The notes beneath the pieces are model-generated. The model saw only the letters and a list, made by a program, of their open reading frames with translations. It ran no database searches and had not been told where the DNA came from. The position numbers were made by a program, and so were the translations under genes. Positions 20,104 through 29,500 of a DNA stretch of 64,000 nt are shown here, piece after piece. The stretch comes from Flammeovirgaceae bacterium (GTDB lineage Bacteria > Bacteroidota > Bacteroidia > Cytophagales > Cyclobacteriaceae), in contig JABMNK010000052.1 of the NCBI GenBank assembly GCA_013204595.1, positions 23,865 through 87,864 of the forward strand, read 5' to 3'. Within the stretch, counting starts at the first letter, position 1; each line of letters starts with the position of its first letter.

Positions 20104-20501
20104 AAGTCTTCCATTGACCGTATTAGTTTTTGATCAGTTTCGGATTTATCCTTATACCCACAAAGATGAAGTATTCCATGAACCATTACGCGAAGCAATT
20201 CGTTTTCAAATAAGCAGGAAAATTTTTGCGCATTCTCAGTTACACGATCCAGGCTAATAAAAAGATCACCGGAAATTTGTTCTTCGATTTCGCTTAGATC
20301 GAAGGTAATAATGTCGGTAAAGTAATCGTGATTCAAATAGGTATTATTTATTTCCAGTAAATAATTATCTGAACAAAAAATGAAATTGAGGTTATCAACC
20401 ACAAAGTGTTCTGCAGAAATCACCTGGGCTAGCCAAAGATTTATATTATCAGGCAAGCCAATAGGTGAAATATCTTCAAAATGGAAATGCAGTTTTTTCA
20501 T
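20034..20501 (-). CDS. ybeY: Endoribonuclease YbeY (rRNA maturation), chimeric C-terminus
   Basis: This is a single-strand-specific metal-dependent RNase of the UPF0054 family, which matures the 16S rRNA 3' end and takes part in ribosome quality control. The zinc-site motif is HGILHLCGYKD (residues 108-118): His108 and His112 are present, while the usual third His of HGxLHLxGYDH is Asp118. I recall this variant as common in Bacteroidota. The TDIITF stretch (about 62-67) matches the conserved TDVLSF region. It is the third gene of a tightly packed operon behind DUF4175 and the RsbW-like ATPase. The inverted-repeat axis cuts codon 145, so the last ten or so residues are artefactual; the natural end should be just after NVPRGT, over the parS-like site. 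The ATG start gives a family-typical length. Confidence 0.9.
   Translation of the reverse strand: MKKLHFHFEDISPIGLPDNINLWLAQVISAEHFVVDNLNFIFCSDNYLLEINNTYLNHDYFTDIITFDLSEIEEQISGDLFISLDRVTENAQKFSCLFENELLRVMVHGILHLCGYKDKSETDQKLIRSMEDFYLSLYDSMNVPRGTFMLSYKDK
20061..20076. promoter_or_regulatory. parS: parS-like ParB-binding site at the palindrome axis
   Basis: TGTTCCACGTGGAACA is a perfect 16-bp palindrome. It differs from the classical parS consensus TGTTTCACGTGAAACA only by a symmetric T-to-C/A-to-G change. It lies at the 3' end of ybeY. In many Bacteroidota ybeY is followed by mnmG (recalled gene order), a usual neighbourhood for parS near the origin. The axis of the 40-kb inverted repeat passes through its centre (20068/20069). 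Its short self-complementarity would allow a single-stranded 3' end to fold and self-prime. ParB binding is inferred, since parA/parB are not in the window. Confidence 0.7.
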
Positions 20502-20503
20502 GT

Positions 20504-20902
20504 TTATAGGTAGAATTTGAGTTCTATCTGAGTTCCATTTCTGTCAAATTCTATTTCATCGCAGAGATTGCGCATAAGAAAAAGACCCCGACCTCCTAGC
20601 TTATGGATGTTTTCAGGTGCCGTGGGATCCGAAATGTTGTTATAATCGAATCCCTCACCCTCGTTTTGAACAATAAAGCGTATGGTATGATCTTCTATTA
20701 ATAATTGTATATGAACTAATTTGGAACGATCAGAATGATTGCCATGGACGATGGCGTTGTTGACACATTCTGTAACTGCGATCACAATATTTCCATAAAT
20801 ATCATCTGTCAAATCATAATGATCTTTGGCATTATCAATGAAGCTTTCAATGATTCGAATGTTATCAAGTACTGAGGGGATATCTAATTTGATGCATTTC
20901 AT
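20504..20902 (-). CDS. RsbW/SpoIIAB-like ATP-binding protein (anti-sigma-type HATPase)
   Basis: A 132-residue protein with the GHKL/HATPase_c_2 fold of anti-sigma-factor serine kinases. Visible motifs are the N-box ECVNNAIVHGN (45-55), a G1-like NEGEGF (80-85) with Asn where Asp is usual, and the G2 box GGRGLFLMRNL (about 103-113). Family knowledge: such proteins bind ATP and either phosphorylate an anti-anti-sigma partner or act as a partner-switching module. No STAS partner is visible in the window. The start overlaps the stop of DUF4175 by one base (TGATG) and ybeY begins 2 bases downstream, implying translational coupling. The Asn in G1 leaves kinase activity uncertain. Confidence 0.85.
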   Translation of the reverse strand: MKCIKLDIPSVLDNIRIIESFIDNAKDHYDLTDDIYGNIVIAVTECVNNAIVHGNHSDRSKLVHIQLLIEDHTIRFIVQNEGEGFDYNNISDPTAPENIHKLGGRGLFLMRNLCDEIEFDRNGTQIELKFYL

Positions 20903-23900
20903 CAGGGTTCATTTCTTAAACGGAGAAAATATTTTTGCACTTCTGATTTATAGAATGGATGTAAATTTACAGGTACTGTTTCTAATAATTCTATTTCTTG
21001 TTCTTTGGAGTTCAAATAATCTTGGAAAACGTTAGGAAAGTTTCTAGGATAGTCTTTAGCTGTTTGGCCCTCTCGCTCTTTGTCAAGTTCCTGTTCTTTC
21101 ATGGCGTTTTCACCTGCCAGCATCCTACTTAAAATATTTTTTTGTCTATTGATAAGCTCCTGGGTAATACGCTTATTGACTAAGTCCATTTCATTTTTTT
21201 CCATATCACTTAGTGCCTTTTGTAGGTTGTCGTTGGCATTTTCATTGCCCGGCTGCCCTTTTAGCTGTTTATTTAATTTGTTTAATTCATTTCGGATCAT
21301 TTCTTGTCTAGCCGCCATTTCGGCGAGTTCTTGAGATAATTTACGTCCTTCGAGACCGCTTTTTTGCAAATTTTCTATCTGCTCTGAAAGCTGCTTTTGC
21401 ATTTCTTGTAGACTAGGTAGGTTTCCTTGGCCAGGTTTTTTGGTTTTTCCATCACCTTGCGCATTTGCGGTTGCTTGCATTTGCTGCAGTAGGTCGTCCA
21501 GTAGTAGGGCCAAATTGTTCATTGATGTCATAGCGTATTGTTGATTCACTGCGGCTTTGTTTTTATCTCGTTCACGCAATTGATGAATCGACTCATCAAT
21601 GTTTCTATTCAATTCGTTCAGTTCACTGGTGACAAAACTGCTAATTTGGACAATTCGTTTAGATAAAGCGGTGAGGCTGTCCGATAGTATGTCGATGTTA
21701 TCCTTGATACTTAATTGATCTTGGGAGAGCGTCACGAATCGAGGGTCAATTTGCTCTACGGAGCGAAAACTCTTGATAAGGGACTCTTGCAGAAAGGACA
21801 GTTTAATTAGATTATCAAGTAGCTGATTGAGGTCATTAATGTTTTCACTGAGTGTTTCCGATTGCATATTATCTTGCATGTCCGCTATTGTCTTGCTGAG
21901 GGCCTTCATTTTTTGGCCAGTTTCTTGTTGCATTTTGCTGGCCTTTTGGCGATTCCCCTGTTTTAACTGATCGTTAATCTGTTCTAATCCATTATCGATG
22001 GCTTGTTGCTGATCGTTTGTATTGGTGAGGGGCTCTGGACGATCTAGTTCTTGGTTGAGTTCCTCAATTGCCTTTAATTCTTCTTCTAGAGCCATAAATT
22101 TATTGTTAATATCATTTTGTTCATCGACTATTGAATCAAGAGGAATGTCCTTCTTGCGCGTATGGGCTGACAGGCTGTCTTGTACAGAGGAGAGCGTCCT
22201 TAGCTCTTTATGTGTTTTCTCGAGGGCACTCTCCAATTTGATCCTTTTGAATAGGGCCAAGGCTCGTTCAAGCTCTTGTTGTAATGATTCTTCTTTGTGA
22301 TGGATGTCGGAGACAGTTTGTTGTATTTGTGGTAGTGTTCCCTTTTCTAGTAATAATTGTTCTAATTCGGCAAATAATCTTTTGGTTTCATCATCTAACA
22401 AGTCGTCCATGAGCGCTTTTAATTGCTCAGCCATTTCTTGTAATTGCGCACTTCTTTGCCCGAATTTTTCTTGTTTTTTGTTTAGACTTTCCATTTCTTG
22501 GCTTAGATTTTCTATGTTTGATTGAATATCAGACTTTTGTTTTAGCACATCTTTTAAGAGTTGTTTTTCTTGCCATTGCAGTTCTTTTTGACTGCGCAGG
22601 CGTTCTTGGATAGCTTCGAGGCTATTGTTCAACTCCTTGTTTTTATCTAATAATTGTTCAAGGTCTTTTTGTGTATCGGCAGTGCTGCTTTTAACGTTGG
22701 CTGTTAGATCAATACTAGCAGGTATTTGGAGTGTATAGATACGAGAAGAGGTCGTCTTAGAGCCATTAATTTGGTCATTGTCGCTAGCCCGAACTTGGAA
22801 AGTATGAAGCTCCTTTGAATTGAACATTTCTTTGGTGATGGGGATTTCATGATAAAATAAATGTTTGAGGCTGTTGGGATTGACGGTAAGACTAATGTTC
22901 GTGTCTGTGGAGCCTGTTTGAGTAATAGACATGGTCGCTATTCCATAATCGTCTGCACTCTGTCCGGTGATAAGGAGCGACTCATAATAAACGGTGTCGA
23001 GTATAAAGGCGACGCCTAAAGTTGGAAACAGATCAAAAGTTACATTAATGTAATATTTTAAATCGTCACGATTAGTGCCGTTTTTGTTGGCTAGATTAAT
23101 GAAGTATTCTGTGTTTTTCGTAGCGATTGTATTAGCGACAAAATACTGATTATCAGTGGTATATGCCATCTCTATCACCGAATCGATGCCAAAGGCAAGA
23201 TTGACGTTATCCGTTGTGGAGGTGCTGATATTCCACGTTATTTTAGTGCCTTCGGGGACATTAAGGTTACCATTATTGATAAGGACTTCATTTTTGCGTT
23301 GTGTGTGTGCGGGGTATACAAGACCGATATTAAAATTTATAAGTTCAGGCCTTGAGACTACCTCAAGTAGCAATGGATTACTTTGAACACCAGCGGCTGA
23401 GAGTTGAAATGGTATGTTTTGCTGAACACTTTCAAAGTTGTATGTAAATTGACCTTGGCCTGTCTGGCGCATGGGTACTTTTTGATTGCCAAATTCTATA
23501 TAACAAAGGGCTGGAAGTTTATCCCCTTCGGTCGATACGTTTAAGGTGAATCCATCATTTTTAAAGGCACGAAGTTCCGGTGAGGTGATGACGAATTCAA
23601 AAGGAGCGGGTATTGCGTAAAATTGATTATAGTTGATGATTCGTTGGGAGCTTTCAACATATAAGTTTGGAACAAGCATCCCGACACCAACAAAGGCGGC
23701 CAGGATAGGGAGCAGGTACCAGGCGTACAAACGATTAGCCTTAAAATCAATGGCTTGGTCAAAGTGGTGTGCACTAAAGCGGTGATTTCGTTGCTCAATA
23801 CTGGCCTGAATAAGGGAATTGGGTGTATTCGAAAGCCTTAAAAGTTGTAGTGTGTTGAGTAGGCGGTCGCCAATGTCTGAAAATTGATCGCCAATGAGGA

Positions 23901-24180
23901 TCGCCGCTTCGGCATTGCTTAAATCTTTGTCTACAGTCAATAGCGCCCGTAAATGACGTAAAATGAATAGCCATAAACCCCCAGAGAGAAGAACGATGCT
24001 TATAAAGAAGAGGAAACTTCTGATCAAAATACCTGGACGAAAAATGGATTCAATGCACGCAATCAAGAGCAGATAGAGCAATAGTATACAGGTAAAGAGC
24101 AAACAGCCTCTTAATAATTTATTAAGAAAATATTTTTTTCGAAAGCGGTTTAAGTTTTCTTCTAAGGGTGTACTGGCCAT
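20902..24180 (-). CDS. DUF4175 family large coiled-coil membrane protein
   Basis: A 1092-residue protein. The N-terminal 80 residues hold two hydrophobic segments (about 24-48 and 56-78) and a third lies near 152-172. A beta-rich region follows to about residue 500, then a very long Glu/Gln/Lys-rich coiled-coil region to the C-terminus. The size and arrangement match DUF4175 proteins of Bacteroidota, which commonly sit near ybeY; their function is not established. The likely topology is anchorage in the inner membrane with a large extracytoplasmic or cytoplasmic coiled coil. It is the first gene of the operon with the RsbW-like ATPase and ybeY and diverges from comF across a 183-bp spacer that probably holds both promoters. 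Confidence 0.82.
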   Translation of the reverse strand: MASTPLEENLNRFRKKYFLNKLLRGCLLFTCILLLYLLLIACIESIFRPGILIRSFLFFISIVLLSGGLWLFILRHLRALLTVDKDLSNAEAAILIGDQFSDIGDRLLNTLQLLRLSNTPNSLIQASIEQRNHRFSAHHFDQAIDFKANRLYAWYLLPILAAFVGVGMLVPNLYVESSQRIINYNQFYAIPAPFEFVITSPELRAFKNDGFTLNVSTEGDKLPALCYIEFGNQKVPMRQTGQGQFTYNFESVQQNIPFQLSAAGVQSNPLLLEVVSRPELINFNIGLVYPAHTQRKNEVLINNGNLNVPEGTKITWNISTSTTDNVNLAFGIDSVIEMAYTTDNQYFVANTIATKNTEYFINLANKNGTNRDDLKYYINVTFDLFPTLGVAFILDTVYYESLLITGQSADDYGIATMSITQTGSTDTNISLTVNPNSLKHLFYHEIPITKEMFNSKELHTFQVRASDNDQINGSKTTSSRIYTLQIPASIDLTANVKSSTADTQKDLEQLLDKNKELNNSLEAIQERLRSQKELQWQEKQLLKDVLKQKSDIQSNIENLSQEMESLNKKQEKFGQRSAQLQEMAEQLKALMDDLLDDETKRLFAELEQLLLEKGTLPQIQQTVSDIHHKEESLQQELERALALFKRIKLESALEKTHKELRTLSSVQDSLSAHTRKKDIPLDSIVDEQNDINNKFMALEEELKAIEELNQELDRPEPLTNTNDQQQAIDNGLEQINDQLKQGNRQKASKMQQETGQKMKALSKTIADMQDNMQSETLSENINDLNQLLDNLIKLSFLQESLIKSFRSVEQIDPRFVTLSQDQLSIKDNIDILSDSLTALSKRIVQISSFVTSELNELNRNIDESIHQLRERDKNKAAVNQQYAMTSMNNLALLLDDLLQQMQATANAQGDGKTKKPGQGNLPSLQEMQKQLSEQIENLQKSGLEGRKLSQELAEMAARQEMIRNELNKLNKQLKGQPGNENANDNLQKALSDMEKNEMDLVNKRITQELINRQKNILSRMLAGENAMKEQELDKEREGQTAKDYPRNFPNVFQDYLNSKEQEIELLETVPVNLHPFYKSEVQKYFLRLRNEP

Positions 24181-24363
24181 TCGCAGCGGTAATTATAAAA
24201 ACGTATTAATAGATACAACGTATAATGTTAACTTAAGTTCAGGGTGCAATGACAGTGCGTTTCATGATTAGATAGCCATCGCTTGTTGTACTATGCTGTT
24301 GGTTTAAAGTGAATATACAGCCAATAGCAAAACATTTCAATCCATTATTCGTAAATTAACTAA

Positions 24364-25065
24364 ATGTCACACAATTTTTTTACAAAAATACTTTGGCAAG
24401 ATTTCCTATCTCTTATATATCCAGAGATTTGTGTGCATTGTGGCGACAATTTACTTAAAAATGAAAGTTATTTATGCACGATCTGTCTGACCAGTTTGCC
24501 CGTAACTAAATATGCGCAGGAGCATGAACAGGCATTTTTTAACTATTTTTCCTATCTACCAAAAGTATCAGCAGCCATAGCCTACCTGCATTTTAGAGAA
24601 GGGGGTGTCGCTCAATCGTTGTTGCATAAGCTTAAGTACAAGGGACAACCAGCCTTAGCGGTCATGTTAGGGACTTATTTTGGAAGGCACCTTATGCGGC
24701 ACGGCCATCTGGAGGCAGATTATCTTTTGCCTATACCGATGCATCCAGAGAAAGAACGAAAGCGAGGCTATAATCAAAGTCATGAAATCTGTAAAGGACT
24801 GTCAGCGGTATTGAACATACCAATAAAAGAGCAATTTCTGGTTAGGATTAGTGATCCAAAAACACAAGCAACCAGCAGAGTTGTTGATAGATGGCGGCAG
24901 TTGGAAAATGTCTATTTGGTAGAGCAGGTAAATTTACTGAAAGGAAAGTCTGTTATCATCGTAGATGACGTGGTAACTACAGGAGCGACTATGAGCACTA
25001 TTTGTGAACTTTTGTCTCCATATGTACAGAGAATAATTATTTTAGCTGCCGTCACGGGCAAATAA
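24364..25065 (+). CDS. comF: ComF family phosphoribosyltransferase-like protein
   Basis: A 233-residue ComFC/GntX-type protein. An N-terminal four-cysteine zinc-binding site (C23-x2-C26 and C38-x2-C41) is followed by a type I phosphoribosyltransferase domain ending in the PRPP loop VIIVDDVVTTGAT (near residue 200). The family functions in DNA uptake during natural transformation in some bacteria; elsewhere its role is unclear. The length is normal and the ATG start is clear. It is transcribed convergently with the GldJ-like gene and the two share one hairpin terminator. No other competence gene lies nearby. Confidence 0.88.
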   Translation: MSHNFFTKILWQDFLSLIYPEICVHCGDNLLKNESYLCTICLTSLPVTKYAQEHEQAFFNYFSYLPKVSAAIAYLHFREGGVAQSLLHKLKYKGQPALAVMLGTYFGRHLMRHGHLEADYLLPIPMHPEKERKRGYNQSHEICKGLSAVLNIPIKEQFLVRISDPKTQATSRVVDRWRQLENVYLVEQVNLLKGKSVIIVDDVVTTGATMSTICELLSPYVQRIIILAAVTGK

Positions 25066-25096
25066 AAAAGGCTATCTTCATTGAAGATAGCCTTTT
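25066..25096. terminator. Bidirectional intrinsic terminator between comF and gldJ-like
   Basis: A 15-bp stem AAAAGGCTATCTTCA/TGAAGATAGCCTTTT with a very small loop starts directly after the comF stop codon. On the minus strand the stem is followed by a run of six T, serving the GldJ-like gene; the plus-strand T run is four bases. The convergent position supports use from both sides. Confidence 0.88.
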
Positions 25097-25113
25097 CGTA
25101 AATTTCTCTATTG

Positions 25114-26457
25114 TTAATAATTTGATCCAGCGTGAATCATGGCACATCTAAACCCAATGGCGGCTGTCGAGGAATCTTCAAATATTGCGCGTCTCGTGCC
25201 TGGAGATAGCCAATATGCCACGTCTTGCCATGAACCACCTTTGAAGACTCTCATACGCTTCGTAGGAGGGCTATCTTCGCTATACATTGATTGTGGGATA
25301 CCTGCAGCGATCGCCTCTTCTAAAGACCCGTATGGCTTTTCATTACCGATTAGATTATAAGTAGGATCATAACCCTCTTCCTCATCTAAGGTGCCATCTA
25401 GTCTGACAGGATTTAAGTCATCCATATATTCAAAAGACAGGGGTCTATAAACATCTTGAACCCATTCGTTTACATTACCAGCCATGTTGTAGAGTCCATA
25501 ATCGTTAGGTGGGTAGTTATAAACATAGTCGGTAATCATAGAACCATCATTTAACTTACCAGCGATACCTGCATAATCACCACGACCTCTTTTATAATTG
25601 GCCAACATATAACCGAGACTTTTTCCATAAGGATTCCTTAAGGTATGACCATCCCAAGGATATAATCTTTGATGCGTTTGTTGTTCATCCAAATATTGCG
25701 TGCCAATGAGGGCCTGTGCGGCATATTCCCATTCGGCCTCTGTTGGTAATCTGAAATCAGGAAGTACAATGCCTGTTTCAATCGGAACACGAGCACTATT
25801 CCCTTGTACAGAAGTAGGCGCTTCATCGCCTTCGGCGAAGGTGTCTTGGCCACCACCATCTCCGTTATCCTCAAAGAAACCAGCTTCGGTAGCTAATTGA
25901 AAATTTACAACGGTAGTTCTCCAACTGCAATAGTTCACGGCTTGTCGCCAATTTACGCCTACGACAGGGAAAAACCGAAAGCCGGGATATCTGTAATATT
26001 GGGAAACATAAGGATCATTAAAGGCAAGATCCCTAGCCCATACAGTTGTATCAGGAAGATTGTTTTTCCAATAAAGTTCATCAGAATCCTTACGAATATA
26101 ATACTCGTATTCTAGCCAGTTGATGTTTGTGACTTCTGTTTCATCCATGTAAAAAGAAGCGACAGTTACTGTTCTTTCAACATTATCTCGATAGTTGAGG
26201 ACATCTTCTTCTGAAGATCCCAAAGTGGTTCTACCACCTTCGATAAAGATTAAATTGGGACCAATGGGTTGACCGGAGTATTCGCTAACCTGAAAACCCT
26301 CTTCTTCAACATTATATTCCAGACCAGTAACGGTACTTGCCTTGCCTGGATTATTACTATCTGGACGTCCTGATCCACCGAAGATACAAGAACTTAATAG
26401 GAAAGCGGAGGACATACAAATACTCCAACTTTTCACCGAGTAAAAATTATTTTTCAT
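25114..26457 (-). CDS. gldJ: GldJ-like SUMF1/FGE-family lipoprotein (gliding motility/T9SS)
   Basis: A 447-residue lipoprotein: signal peptide with lipobox LSSC (Cys24), then a formylglycine-generating-enzyme (SUMF1) fold from about residue 68 to the end (IFIEGGRTTLGS, YMDETEVTN, LPTEAEWEYAA, YNMAGNVNEWVQD, FKGGSWQD, GFRC). Among Bacteroidota SUMF1 lipoproteins, the TGLEYN...EEGF leader before the fold and the DETEVTN...PDTTVWARDL pattern fit GldJ better than GldK. GldJ is required for gliding and stabilises the T9SS core protein GldK in Flavobacterium. It is shorter than the roughly 560-residue flavobacterial GldJ. No porU/porV or other gld gene is adjacent, so a generic SUMF1 lipoprotein remains possible. 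Confidence 0.7.
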   Translation of the reverse strand: MKNNFYSVKSWSICMSSAFLLSSCIFGGSGRPDSNNPGKASTVTGLEYNVEEEGFQVSEYSGQPIGPNLIFIEGGRTTLGSSEEDVLNYRDNVERTVTVASFYMDETEVTNINWLEYEYYIRKDSDELYWKNNLPDTTVWARDLAFNDPYVSQYYRYPGFRFFPVVGVNWRQAVNYCSWRTTVVNFQLATEAGFFEDNGDGGGQDTFAEGDEAPTSVQGNSARVPIETGIVLPDFRLPTEAEWEYAAQALIGTQYLDEQQTHQRLYPWDGHTLRNPYGKSLGYMLANYKRGRGDYAGIAGKLNDGSMITDYVYNYPPNDYGLYNMAGNVNEWVQDVYRPLSFEYMDDLNPVRLDGTLDEEEGYDPTYNLIGNEKPYGSLEEAIAAGIPQSMYSEDSPPTKRMRVFKGGSWQDVAYWLSPGTRRAIFEDSSTAAIGFRCAMIHAGSNY

Positions 26458-26585
26458 AAAATGAATAACTCTAGATGATGGCTTAAGGGGCTAAATTAAT
26501 TAAAAATTACTTTGTCGTGTTAAAAATATCGATCCAAATTAAATAAAAGGATTAAAAACACCATTACTAAGGTAAGATAAATATT

Positions 26586-29500
26586 TTAATTAAGAAGGGA
26601 GAAAATGTTAAGAGCAGCGTCTATACCTGCAATTTTGTCAATTGAAATCATCAATTTATTGTTGTGCTCTTTGATTTTACAACGGGAAGGTTGCGATTGA
26701 GCAAATGAAATCATAGCCTTGAATGCCTTTGATTGAAAATAACTATCCTTTTTGTCGTTTTCGATATTCAGTTTAAGGGCGTTGTTTTTCAGAATTATTT
26801 TATCAACACCAAATGTGAGGCCCATCCATCTCAATTTAACAGATTTAAACAATTCATGAACCGGAGCGGGTATTTTGCCAAATTTATCTAAGATGTTTTT
26901 TTCGAGCTGAGCGAGACCGTCTTCAGAATCAATAGTATCAAGATCATTGTACAATTGAAGCCTTTCGGAAGTATTGCTCACGTATTCTTGAGGGATGAGT
27001 ATTTCAAGATCGGTTTCTAACACACATTCTTTTGCGAAATTCTCAATAGTCGTTTTATTAATTAATTCATCTTTGAAGAGCTCACTGAATTCGGTTTCTT
27101 TCAGTTCTAAAACGGTTTCATCCAATATTTTATGATACATCTCAAAGCCCAAATCGTTGATGAAACCACTTTGCTCACTTCCCAATAAATTGCCAGCGCC
27201 GCGAATATCTAAATCGTGCATGGCTACTTTGAAGCCGTCACCTAGATCCGAGAACTCCTCTAAAGTGATCAATCGTTTTCTGGCATCCGCAGAAATCGTC
27301 GCATGAGGCGCCGTGAGCAGGTAACAGTAGGCTTTGGTATTAGATCTACCGACCCGACCTCTCATTTGGTGTAAGTCCGAAAGGCCAAACATGTTTGCCC
27401 TGTTAATAATTATGGTATTGGCGTTTGGGATATCTAATCCCGATTCAATGATATTCGTTGAAACTAGGACGTCAAAATCTCCATTGATGAATTGAACCAT
27501 TACTTTTTCCAATTTATTGCCATCCATCTGACCATGCGCAATGCCTATTTTAGCGTCCGGGACAAGTTTATAGATGATATTGGCCATTTTTTCAATATCT
27601 CCGACTCTATTATGCACAAAAAACACTTGACCCTTGCGTCGCAACTCATGACTCACCGCATCTCGAATAAGCTCTTCGCTAAATTCGCAAACTTCGGTGG
27701 TCACTGGAACTCGATTGGGGGGGGGCGTTGAGATGATGGACAAATCCCGTGCGCCCATCAAGGAAAAATGAAGGGTTCTCGGTATAGGGGTAGCCGTTAA
27801 GGTCATGGCGTCTACATTAATACGAAGGGCTTTCAATTGCTCTTTTATTTTTACCCCAAACTTTTGTTCTTCATCGATTACCATGAGACCGAGGTCTTTG
27901 AAAACGATGTCTTTATTGACAATACGATGGGTACCTATCAAGATGTCGATGTGCCCTGCGGTTACCTTCTTTTTAATCAGCGTTATGTCTTTAGTGCTTT
28001 TGAATCTATTGATGAATTCGATAGTAATTGGAAAATCTTCTAGTCTTTTGGAAAAAGTTTGATAATGTTGAAGTGCCAAAATAGTTGTGGGAACCAATAC
28101 GGCAACTTGTTTGCCCGCATTAACGGCTTTAAAGGCGGCTCGAATGGCTATTTCGGTTTTACCAAAACCTACATCACCACAAATCAGTCGATCCATCGGA
28201 TGCGACCGCTCCATATCTAGTTTGATATCGGCAGTAGCCAGGCTTTGGTCAGGGGTGTCTTCGTACATAAAACTCGATTCCAATTCGGCTTGCAAGAAAG
28301 TATCCTTCGGAAAGGCAAAACCGGGAGCGGTTTTGCGTTTTGCGTAAAGTGTGATGAGTTCTTTGGCGATATCTTTTACTTTACTTTTTACTTTACTTTT
28401 TTTACTCTCCCATTCTTTTGAGCCCAATTTGTTGGTAAGAGGAGGTGTTCCTTCTTGTCCCGCATATTTTGAGATTTTGTGCAACGCATGGATGCTTACA
28501 TAAAGTAAGTCATCATCTCGATAGACCAATCTGATGACTTCCTGTTGGTTGCCGTTTCTAGAGATTTTATCTAATCCCGCGAAGCGCGCAATACCATGGT
28601 CTATATGAACCACATAATCACCTGTATGTAATGATTTTAGCTCTTTTAATGAAAGTGCTTTCTTTTTATTGAATTTGGGTTTTTGATTCGTACGGTGAAT
28701 ACGGTCAAAAATTTGATGGTCTGTGAAACAGGCAATTTTTAAGTTTTCAGAGATGAATCCGGCCTGTAGGCCTGCAACTATACCAATAAAATGTAGGCCC
28801 ACATTGAGCTCTTCAAAAATGGTCACCAAGCGTTCGAGTTGTTTGTCCGAATCCGAAAAGATCAAAATCTTGAAATCTTCATGTTGAAGCTGACCTAAAC
28901 TTTCGGCAAGGAGTTCAAAATTTTTATTAAAACTAGGTTGTGGTTTAGTGGCAAAGTCAATTTCAATGGACGTCTTTAAAAACGAACGCTTGCCAAATTC
29001 AATAACCGTTCGGTTCTTTATTGATGCAGTGAACGTATCGGGGGTTTCAAATAATAGTTCAGGGCTATCTATGACCTTGGTTTCATTGCTGATCTTTAAT
29101 ATTTCTTCAAACGAATGCGTCGCTTTTTCAAAACCCCGCGCAATTATATCTTCTGTTTCTCGGAGGTCCTTTATCCAAATAAGAGCATTTACAGGTAAAT
29201 AATTCAACAATGAAATACGTTCTTCCTTTAACAGTCTTGTTTGGGTATTGGGCATGATCATTGCCTCCTTCACCCGCTCTCTGGATAATTGAGATTCCGG
29301 ATCAAATTGCCGAATACTTTCGATTTCATTTCCAAATAATTCGAGCCGATAGGGAAACGCTGAACTATAGGAGTAGACGTCCACAATCCCTCCCCTTACC
29401 GCAAATTGACCAGGCTCATAAACAAAGTCTGTTCCCTCAAACCCGTAGGTGATAAATAATTCCGAAAGGAATTCGACATCAACACTTTCTCCAACACTTG

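Noticed and set aside
20060-20257. 65-aa ORF starting MFHVEHSC (and its mirror at 19880-20077)
   Set aside because: It is the antisense frame of ybeY opened by the palindrome; MFHVEH is simply the parS-like site translated.
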